DNA from: Cymbidium sinense
Lineage: Eukaryota; Streptophyta; Magnoliopsida; Asparagales; Orchidaceae
Length of the DNA stretch: 64,000 bases
Assembly: GCA_021442155.1 (NCBI GenBank)
Contig: CM038221.1
Span: 29,913,906-29,977,905, forward strand
Direction: 5' to 3'
Shown: piece after piece, positions 46,701-58,700 of the stretch
Numbering within the stretch: the first letter of the stretch is position 1
How the letters are laid out: every line of letters starts with the position of its first letter
Notes under the pieces: generated by a model
Database searches by the model: none
Seen by the model: the letters and a program-made list of their open reading frames with translations, nothing else
What the model was told of the DNA's origin: nothing
Made by a program: the position numbers and the translations under genes

Positions 46701-49700
46701 TTCTAAGCAGCCATGGATTTGTGCCCTATCAAATGCACCCTATAATTCATAGCTCAATGGGCAGAGCTATTGGGGAATATACATACTATAACTATGACCG
46801 TAATTTAGAGAGGTCAATGAGGGGTCAAACCACTTAGTGAGAGTGCTTTAATCTAAACTACAATTTATGTGGTGCTATTCAGGAATAAGATCGTGCAGAC
46901 AAAGGACATGAATCACGTTCTTATTAGCATGATGATTTATTAAGTATGAACACAAAGATACACTTAACTTTACATTAGCTCCTTTGTGAGCTAGAATTTT
47001 TTTAAATTATTACCCTGAAAAATAATTGCAGATGGGTAGATAGATTTTAGCTTTAAGTATTCAAATAATGAATTTCATTTGAACATTTGATCTAAATAAT
47101 TTCAACTTTTTACATCTAATTTATTTCAACTTGATTTAGAAATTTGATATTTTTTTTATAATAATATCCCCTTTGGTTGATAACTACGATTAACAGGACT
47201 ATCATCGAAGTAGACCTTATCAATTATGCTAGTAAGAGGAGGATTGAGCTGATAATATTGTGATTTGCAATTTACATAAAAATTGGTCAGCCTATGAACC
47301 TTATGATCTCTAGCTTGAGCATAGAAGATCAAGTCTAAGATTTGCATTTTAAGAATTTAGATTTAATAATATCTATTAAAGACAATATCAATAGGCTTAT
47401 TTCATAATTATATAATAGAATTAGTTTTTTAAAGATTTTCTCGAAGAGAAATAGTTATGATAATAAAAATAATTTTTGTTAAACCGAACTCAATCTAAAG
47501 ACATGATTAGGAATCAACATGTGCAATTTTCTCAAACACTAATATTAATCATTTAATAATTATGTTGGAGCCCATGTGAATATGTTTTCAATTCACTGAT
47601 TTTTGTATAGTTTCAAGATTTGTATGCTTCTTAAGGCGTTCGAAGCTAAGCTTAGAAAATTTGTCATAAAACGTGTAAATTATTTAAGAGCACTTGTGCA
47701 CTCCTCAAGTGATTAAATTTGAGTTAATCTTACCTTATAATGTGCACATATAATTCATTTTATTATTTACATGAATCCCGAGACACCAATTTAGGTCTAT
47801 TGTTGTCTCGTGATATGCACATAGATGATTTCATTTGGGAGCAATTAATTGTTCATGTACAGTTTAACGTAACTTTTTGTAAAAAGCTTGCATCGAAATG
47901 TGTGCATGATTCATTTCATTAAGCTACAATCATTTGAATTGAGTGAGTTTACTCCATAATGCATGTGAAGTTGATCTCTTTAGGACATTTGCACGTATCT
48001 CAATACCACAAATTAAAATGTGTTTCTCATGACATGTGCAATGTTCCTTTCACAAAGAACTCTTGACTATCTGCACGCATTTCGAGGTGTTGATTTTAAA
48101 TGTGAAGTTTTCCTCGAAATGCATGCACACTTCAATCTTTTCGAATTAAGTGCATTCATATCAATATATCATATCTAAACATAGAATTTTCTTGATATGC
48201 ATGCTAGATTTCATCAAACAATAGCCTTGCACGTACTTTGATATAATATACTTGATGTCATTGAAAAATCCATCTGATCAAATACAAATCATGATGTACA
48301 TGTGATTAGATCTCTTGGAATCAAAATCTTGATCTTTCAAATTCTTTTTTGGCTATCAATATAGTCAAGCTAACCATCTCGATGGGGCTAACTTAATGAC
48401 ATTAAAAGCAACCCAATCCGAGATCATATTAGCCCAGATCAAGCATTTAAAATATAATTGAAAACTTTGGAATATTATTTGGATTTCTAAATAGCTTCCA
48501 AATATGACATTTTTATAGTTAAATCAAGCGTCTCGACCAGACGAATCTAGCGCGTCCAAGATCTATTAATTCTAACATTATTGGGTACTCAAATACTTAA
48601 AATACATCTCATGATCAAAGGAATATTTTGAGTCATCCGATGGAGTGATTTAAATTTTGCCTATATCTATAAGGAATCTCACTCCTAAAATTTATAAATA
48701 GATTCTCATTCTTTACATGAGGAGACCTAAGGTGAAAGTATAAGAGAGCACTAATGCTTGAAAAATCCTAAGACACCAGCAGATCACCACTCAACAACCG
48801 TCGTTGGACCTCTACGATCGCCAGCCAGGACCACGCGATCGTTACGACCAAACCATAAATTAAATAACAGCTCGACAATCGCCGCGCCACCTACTACGCC
48901 GACCATTGCGGACTACGCGGCGACGCCAGCTCACCAGTTAGACCACTATCTATTGGGCCGCATTGTCGAATCACTTGTCACCGCGGACGTCCCACTATCA
49001 CCGCAGCTAGCTGGTGAAATGACCGCTATAGAGTTGTCGTCGCCTGACCAACATTATCAGACCACTACTCGGCCACAGCCATCACATCGTCGCCATGCTG
49101 CCATTTCTCGACCACAATCGTCAGACCATCGTCTGACCACTATCATCGGTTCACCGCTCAACTACCTCCACCAGATTAGTGTTGGTCCATTGTTTGAACA
49201 ACATCACTGGAGTGCCACTTGACCATCGTCATCGTATTGCCGTTCGACCATCATTGTTTGACTACTATCGACAACCCGACAATATTATCAAATCACCATT
49301 TGGCCACCATCATCAAACATCGGCCATGTCGCCATTGCTCAACAATCGCTCCATCGACCCGCGGCCTAATGATCATCGACCACCATTCGTTAGAGCCCCT
49401 CTCGACTAGTTTGACAAGACAACTGTTCAACCACCATAATCAGTTTACCATCTGACTGTCATCGTCGGATCATCAACTAATTATAATCTTAATTATTAGC
49501 ACCTGACTACACCATCATCAACTGACATTATTGCCAACAACATCGACGAATGATATTGTTCATACGATCGATGCACGCTTTGACTCACACCATCACCTAT
49601 ATAGTCGATACCCGTTGTTGACACACATCATCATTTATGAAGTCATAGCTTGTAATCTGCTCATATCATCACATATATTGAATTTTTCTACGTAATTCAT

Positions 49701-52700
49701 GTTCATTATATTATATCAACTCCTTCCCTAACTATGAGGAAGATCATTATTTGTAATCGCTAATATATGCCAGTGGAATCATGCCAGTGGAATCATTTTC
49801 AACTGGGTCAGGCCCCATGATTTTTTTTTCTTTTTGAGGATTTTTCATATAAAAACTCTAGTCTCCTACAACTCTTCTTTTATCTGTGTGGATTGGATCT
49901 TCGTACAAGGCTAAGACATTAAACACATTTTATTTATTATCATGAATGTTCCAGCATGCAACAATACTTATGTTTGAATGTGAAGCTACCTTGAAGTGTG
50001 CATCATGACGCGTGCAATTTTGATACTTTTAAATCACTCACATGCATTCTAATGCAAACATTTGTGGGCTTCGAAAATTCGTCATTGATCTCTCGATAAA
50101 AAGAGTTTGATAAATGTCGGTTAAATTTTCAGAAGTCAAATAAACAATAGATAATACACTAACTTGAGATTTTGTCCTAATTTTGTGAGGACTTTAGATC
50201 TGTTTCCAGGTTTCTTATAGATGCAAGCACCTATAATTAATTACCCCTCCCAATGCTGAGAGAGAACTTTCGATTAAGGCTAGTCGTTAGATCACTACTT
50301 GCTTAGCATATAGTAGCATCATGTGGAGTTTTAAATTTAGATTTACGAAATTCATCATCTTTAACATAAAACGGATGTTGGGGAATTGTCATGTGCCCAA
50401 TCAAGATCTCATAATTCTATCATCCTGTGTTGTCGTGATCCCTATTCTATTTAATCAGAGAAGGTACTCGACCCAACCTGACTGAAGGATCCTTGTCAGC
50501 AGCCATGAGTTGCGTCATCCAAGAAGACCTTGTAGACTTGGGGTGGTGTTTATCTAAGGAAATAATTTTAAGTCCATCTTAACTAGCAGATGACTTTATG
50601 CCCTATCAGGTGTATCCTATAATTCATATCTCAAAGAGCAGTCATTAAAGAACATACAGCTACAATCCGCAATATAATGGTGTTATTTAGCGAAATACCC
50701 GGTAGAGGACTTTGATCGTAACGCATTATATAGAGTCACTCAAACCAAGAAAATACACCTGGTCACATCCTTACTAGAGATTGATTAAGAGTGAATATAA
50801 AAATACACATGACTTAATTTAACCTTTATGAGATAAAATTTTTTCTTGTTTGTCCAACAAATGATTGTGGAAGGCCAATTGAGTGGATTTTGCTTTATGT
50901 TATGTAATGTTGAATTTTGTTTAAACATTTTAAGCTTAGTAATTTATTGAATTTTTGCATGTAATTCGATTAAATTTGAATTTAGAACTTTAAATATATT
51001 TTTGATGGTAATATCTCCCTCGATTGAGATTTTTTTCAATCATCATCATAGGGTAGGCGCCAACTCTTATTTGCTATGAAGATCGTGTCCATGGATATAT
51101 AATTGGGTTTCTAACTTGCTTTAGAGTTTAAATTTTGAATATAAAGTTTCTTAATTAATATCATTGATGGTCGTGTGCAAATGTAAGACAAACTCTTTAA
51201 TTTAAGAGCAACCATTCAACGCTGTGATTAGCCCTATCAACTCAAATCCTTACAAGGAGGATCGAGCTAATCAACTGAGACTCATGGCTGCCGCTATGTA
51301 TGTGGGATGACCTACTTAAGAATATGCATAGAAGTCAGATTTGAATTCAGCTATTAAAAAAAGATGTTATATTTGATGAAAATATTAGCTAACCCTTGAA
51401 AATAATTACACGATTCTCAAGATTATAGCGGATTTAGTTTGACTTTAATTAAGCATGTGCAACATTCTCAAACCATATGATTGAGGGTTCAATCACGCAC
51501 ATGCCAAAATTAATTTTAAGTTAACCCGCGCATCCTTCGGACTAGATTTAAACTTTTAATCCAAGTGTGGGGCCCATTCGATTAATTTCAATTGATTGCA
51601 TAATTTTAATGCATATACATTATGTAGTCGCACATGTTTGAATGCAACTCCACAATGTACATACACACACATAAATAAAGCATCTTAGATCGATTCAATT
51701 CACCCTAATCTCAATTTAGCTTTTTCATCCCACTTAGAGTTGAATTATAAACCAATAGTAGATCTCACATGAGATTGGTAATATTACACTAAGAGGGAAA
51801 CGACATCGGTATATTGTATCCTAAAGTGTTCATTTTAGAGGTGATATCCCATCTCAAGACAAAATGGACTCAAAGTTGTGTTGTAATGCATTTAAATGCA
51901 AGATGAATCTAAAATGCATGCGTATTTCACCCATTCAAATACTTTCTTGAATTATATAACACTTGAATTAAATATGGGAATATTATGTAATACATGAAAG
52001 AGCTTAATGCTTTTAAGCTTTACATAAATTATGAAGCACCTGAATCGAACAAATAATTACTTCATAATGTGCATAAGTGTTCATTTATCTTTTTAGAGGC
52101 TTGTATGAATTCTTGAAGCACTTGAGTGAGACCGTCTTGTCTTGAAATTCGTGCAAAGGATTCATTTTGTCTAAATGCTTGCACGTCTTTCACATCATTT
52201 AAATCAAGTGAATAATTGCCTCGTAATATGTAATGGCTCATTGCATTAAACATCTACATGCTGATATGTAGTTGTTAAATTCTTAGACTTCAGCAGAACT
52301 TGGTTTAGTTTTGTTGACGAACTTACAAATCTACTACGAGTTCTTTTAGTTTCTTTCAACTTTCTTGATGTAGAATGTAATACAATTACATCATTCATTG
52401 AGAGGGTTGCTTGTGCTCATCGGCAAGCCACTTAGCTTCATTGTAGATGTCTTATAAATTTCATTTGAATTATTTTGATCTATTTCAATCTGATTGATAC
52501 AACCATTGTGTGATTCAAGTAGTGAAATATTTCACAGGTTTCTTTCTGGATTTTATTTGAATTTCATTTTAACTTGAAGATAATTATTTAAACACAATGC
52601 AGATTCAGTGCACTTCAGCTTCAAACTTGGATACAATATCTAAATGTTCTCTGGGAGGTGTATTTATGTTTGAAGGCTAGATTTCAATCTCAATATAGGT

Positions 52701-55700
52701 TTTCACTATCTTAATTATGTGTTCAACCAGATTTACCTTCGCCTCTATTTGAAATAGGATTTTGCAGTATTCAATTCAAGTTTGCTAATATCCTTCATGT
52801 TCATCACACACTTCTTGGACCCATTTTGAATTCAACTTTCAATTGGAAATGTGACCTTCAAGTTTATTTCATGTTGAATATAATTCACTTAGTTCAATTT
52901 CAGGTCCTGTTTAAATTCTATTTAAGTATGGATTTTGGCAGAATTTCGGCAACCTCCGACATCGTAGATGTAGGATCTGCGTGAGTCACCCATGCTTATA
53001 AGAAGCGTGCATGTTCAATATCTTGCGACACTGAGTCCGTATATCAATCAACCTACCCGCCTAAAAAGATGTGCATAGGCCTTCAAGTGTACCTATAGGA
53101 CAATTATCAATTTATATTTTGATTTTAAGTTTTAAGTTCATTTTAGGTTTTGTGTCAGTGTAGAGTCCAGTAGCATTTTGGCAATGTCTAAATGTCATCC
53201 CCGCTTATTGGGTTTATCGAGTCTTTGAGCACCATCAAGAAAAGAATGTATAGGTCTTTAACACCACAAATGTATCTTCCTCCACCCAAAAAAAGGCGTG
53301 TATGAGTCTTTGTACTGCCATATAACTTTTCTCGCCATGCTAAGAAAGACGTGTACGGATACTTATATATCTACAAGCAAACACAAATTTCAAATGCTAA
53401 GAAAGACTGTAGAAGATTTTATTTTGGCGCGAAGCCGTCGTCCACTCACCACCACACTAAGAAGGTGCATGGGTTTTCACCCACATAAAAACATAAATTT
53501 TCTTTCCGCGATGAAACAATACGCACGAGTACTTATTTTGCAAGTGTCCCCGTCGCGTTAGGTGGTTTCAGCATTTATACCTTCGCACGTGAATCGAGAC
53601 AATCACACAGATTTCAATGCAATCACATGGATTTAAGGAAATCAAGGTAAGGATGAGGACAAAATTTTCCTCTCTACCTTTTTTTTGGTTGGTAAGATTT
53701 TAGAAAGAGAAAAGGCTCGTTGTTGAGATTGAAAGAGAGGAGAAGTGGCTCGTTGGGAGGTCGAAGGGTTCAACAGATGTTCGGTCCATGGTGGAGCGAA
53801 GGGCCAATAAGGGTCTCGGGTTTTACGCAAGCGATAGCAAGAGAGAGCGATAGTGAAAGAGAGCGAGTGGGAGAGAGGTTGAGGATGTTTGGTAGTTGCA
53901 CTAGGTTGAGTGTGGTCTCGGCAGAGGCAGTCACGTATTGACTTAGATCTCGCACCGCATGCAACAAAGAGGGGGAAGCATTAGCAGGAGGCAAACAGAG
54001 AGAAAGCGGCGAGAGAGGGAGAAAGGAGAGATCACCGAGAAAACAGAGGTAAAGATCGAACAAGAGAGAGTGGTTTGGCTGACTTCTCTCATGCAAATGA
54101 AGACAATGAGCTTTGACAAAGAGATATAAGGGAATGGGACAACGTGGGAAGGAGGATGGATCACATGTCGTCATTGGGGAGGTAGGTGGTTGATTAAGTG
54201 GGATTAGGTAGATTAATTGCACATTTGCCTTAAAATTCATGCCATTTTCGTCAAAATTTTGCATGTGCCGACCCCATGAAATGTGTATCAATTCTAAGTG
54301 ATTTGGATGTAATGGTACTATCCGTTTCACGATCGAAGATCGTTTGGTCAATTCTAGTGTTGAATTAGGTCACTTTTAGCTCAAATAGCGTATTTTCACA
54401 TCCGACCGCTAAATACTTGCACGGACTTGCCCAAATTGATCGTTGATAGCCTTATTTGATAGGTTTTGACATTTCAACGCTAACGATGCAATCAATTTTG
54501 AGAATGTAGGTTATTTGTATGTCGTCCCAACCTCCCGACTCTAATATGCACGTAGGTGCGTTGACGGCTCTCCCACTTCATTGGTTGATCATCGATTGTG
54601 ATGCATATTAGATCAATTTCAACATTCAACGTCGGCCAAAAGTTTGTTGATTGAAGGTCATTTCAATCAATTTGGGACAATTGGGGTATTTTAACTTCAA
54701 TTTGCATGACATCACATTTTGTAGTGCCAAATTTGTGCTTGACTTGTGTGACTTACATGGAGGTTAACAACATTTTAACAAGATATCACCTTAAGATGGA
54801 TGTATCTATTCAAATTATTTGTAAAATGACTTTAATTTTTATTTATTATTCTAGTGAGGTTGGCCCAACGCCTTTCCTTCTTCTATAAATAGAGATATGA
54901 GATTCTCCATTTTCACCACTCTCCAAGTCTTGCATGAAGGTTTATTAGGGGATTTGGGGTGGACTTTTATTCGTGCTTATGGTTGCAAGAAAATCACTTC
55001 AAGTCCCTTACACATCTCCTTAACTTTGCATTTTATTTCATCTTGCAATTTTTTTAATTTCTTATTCGACTTAATGTTAATTAGGTTTGTCCATTTAGTG
55101 AAATTTAAATCTCCTATGACTCTGCATTTTGACAATATTTTGTCGGCATTTCAACAATATCTTAGTATCATGTCGATATGAGTCGGGTATGTTGGGCACG
55201 CGTCCAAGAAAGACCTTTATGGGTGTTGTAAACTACGATCGATCTGTCATCTCATCTCACCAAGAAAGCGTATATGAGTCTTTAAGTACTTGCATGAAAA
55301 TACAAATTTACATGTTAAGAAAGACGTGTACAGATACTTAATTTTAAATTATTCAAAGTTGCTAGAAAGATGACATGTCAATGATGGTATTTGTGGTTGA
55401 TTTGACATTAAGGATTTTTATAGGATTTGATTAAACTACATCAAACAACAAAAATGTCAACAATAGATTTTATAAATCTAAAACAACCTCTCTCACCTAT
55501 CTTACCTTTGTCTTTTAAAACTAATAATGTCGGGTTGAGGAAAAGGTGTCTAATCTAGTGCAGGAGTTTGAGAGATGTGGTGACAGGATTATATTTCGAA
55601 ATGAGGTGTTGACTCTATGTTCTTGGTATAAGAGGTTGGCATGTAGATTGGGATGGGTGGATGTTTTAAGCATCTGAACTTCTGAGGAGGAGGCGATGGT

Positions 55701-58700
55701 AGAGGGAAGAGAGCGAAGGGAGCTGGACTAGTCTATCCCAAGAAGAGGTGTAAGGTTGTGTCTTGATTTCTGAGGTGAAGATGAGGAAGAGGTGGTAGCA
55801 TCGTGTGCTAGAGGCGGCAGGACTCGAAAGAGAGAGGGAGCTTGGTCAGTTCAACCTCAGTCGAGCACCTGAGGTTTGAACATGGGAAGCGATGAAGATT
55901 AAGAGCAATTCAAGATGGATTTTAGTGTTGTCGTTGTCAAGAGAGAGGAGACAGGTCTTGGGAGACAGCAGGTGTGAAATAGGTTTACTAGGAGGAGGCT
56001 ACTAGTATCTCAAGGAAGAGAGGGCTGGAGAATCAAGAGAAGAGATGGGAGCTCGACCTAGTGCAGGAGGCGAACTAGGAATCATATGAGGGAATCATAA
56101 AGGAGAGGGAATTAAATGGAATTTGAGGCACAAATAAAACCCTCCTTTTTTTGTTTTTGCCATTTCAAAGGAAAGGGCAGGGCGAGTAACATGAGTTATA
56201 GTGCATGGAGATAGCAGGATTTGCAGGATTTTGGTGTGGATTTAGCAAATCTGGATGGTGGTAGCAAAGATTTAGAGAAGATTTTCTCAAAACCCACGTT
56301 GAATTTGACTTTTCATAGTCACGCCTTCTCCGCATAAACATGGGTGTCCATTCTAGATAATTTCAATGTTCTAGACATAACGATGTAGTCTGTTTTATAA
56401 TAGAAGGTCATTTGAGTGATTTTGGTGTCGGTCGAGGAAATTTATGCATGACTCGTGTGACGTTGCTCAATATCCACACAAACTCGGCCAAATCGACACG
56501 CATAACTCGTTTAATATATTTCAACATTTCAACATTAGTGCAATCAATTTTGCGAACGAAATGCGTTTGAATGCATCGAGACCTTTCAACTTCAAATTAC
56601 ACAAAATCGCATTGACTGCTCGTCTTCTCCATCAGGCAACTGTCAAACAGCGCGAGATGTCTCTCTTAATTAGTTTCAATGTTTCTGATGCACCAACACA
56701 ATCTGTTTTGTAATCAAAGAACATCTCGATTGATGATGATCTAGGCATTTTTGACTTCGATTCTTGCAGCGTCACATCTGTAGCCCATCAATTTCACCAT
56801 ATTTGGCTGATTCAACTTATGAGATATATGTGGAGGTCAATAATCATCACCTCTAAATCATCGGCTACCTCATCAACCTATCATTGTCTTCTACCTGTAT
56901 GCTTGGGAAACTTGCCATCTTAGTAAGCTGAACCCATCAACTATTGGATGGCGATCACCTTAACACAAGCACATGTCAACCGTTACACGATGACTTCAAC
57001 TTCTCACTAGACAATGCTTTCTAGTGGCATACTTGCTTACTTGTCAACCCAATGATTTTATGTAATGACACTAGCTCACGAGCACACACACAAGCCAAGC
57101 AACCTCAACTTATGTGCTCATGCACACTTGCTAGCTTGTGCATGTCGCTTTAGTCTTAGCTCACCTATGCACCCACCAATTTTAGCTCACCAACTTGCCT
57201 AATCCACTAGCTCCAAATCCATCGAGTCCATGTCAATAACTCTTGGATCCTTCTATCAGCTACAACCTCATTCACTCATGTATCAGGCAACTCAAATGGA
57301 CATGCTATGAACTCAACTTAATGATCAGTAAGCCCTTTCATCAAATCCACCACTATGTAAATGATTGGGCTAAATTGGCCACCCACCACCTCTTACTTGT
57401 AAACCTTCTTGTGAATATACCCACTTAAATCCACATTGTACTATTTTACTCATGTAATAAGTGTTTAGAGGTCTATTTTTGTTGTAATAATTTGTAATAT
57501 TTACGGATTAATATAATAACCCAACACATGTAAGAAAGCAGGTGCTTTGTGATGTAAGTATCTAAATATGTAATTTTAATTGAGAGACATAGAAGATCAA
57601 AAGGGTAAAATTTTGAATATTTAACGTAAATTCTTTTCTTCTAATTCTCTTATGTTCATAATTTACTATATTTTTAGAATTATAGAATGATATAGAACAC
57701 TTTCCAAATATAACCTACTTTTTTGCACTCTTTTTTAGAATACGTTTAACTCTTTAATAAAACTTTTCAAGTTAAAAGCAACAAAATATTTTGTTAATCT
57801 TTGTCCATGGTTATCTTTTTTATTAAAAAACTCTAAAAAAACATCATCGATTATAGCTTGGGTATAGAGATATTACAACATGTAGTTACATACCTTCCGA
57901 TCACATGTTTTGGATGACATAGTTGTGTTTGGGAGACTTGTGTGATAACGGTGTGAAAAGACACCGCTATACCGTTTGAGAACTGTATTCTAGCTGTGTT
58001 TTGAGAAATTTACGATGGGAAATATGCATTTTTCAATCTGACTTAGCTATCTGCGAAGGCGCCCAAAAAGTTGTAGTTTGACTTTTATAAAATAAAAAAA
58101 ATTATATACCACTGCAGCTTCTTCTACTACAGCTCCACTAATATTTTTTCATATAACTATAATTATCCCAAACAAACCCTTAATCAATACATTCACATGT
58201 TGCATAACATCGTATCATGTCAACATATATCATTGCATATTTACATTGCAATGAAGACCCGCATCTAGGCCATGTTGCATATATAATGAGATCATAAGAA
58301 CTCTTTCTTCTCAATTCTCGGAATGCTCACCAGCTTTCATTGTTGATGTAACTTGCTTGACAATTCCATTCAAGTTTATTAACCGAAGTCATCTCAACAT
58401 TATTCCTATATTAACATACATTGTATATAAAAATGTGTATGTTGTTTCAAATTGAAGTTTTGCACTTCAAACAAGATTTCATGATGGTAATTTTGCAATG
58501 AACACAAAAATTCATGAACCTCCAAGTATTTCCCCAAGCTTGCTTAATTGCATGTTGTAGTCTTCTAGATATGGTTGGAAAACACTAAGGAAGAATGGCT
58601 GCTTCAAACCAGCACTAAAGAAGTTTCATTCATTAAGTCAAATCATTCAACAAGGCATAATGGCATAGAAGCGCCAGCTAGCAATCTCAAATGTAATATT

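Noticed and set aside
48758..49222. 154-codon frame as a new gene
   Set aside because: Its amino-acid make-up follows the CGACCACCATCGTC repeat, two other frames are also open over parts of it, and no ATG context or splice evidence supports it.
53770..54351. 193-codon minus-strand frame
   Set aside because: Produced by the purine-rich block of repeat family M (Leu/Ser/Pro runs); the other copies do not preserve it.
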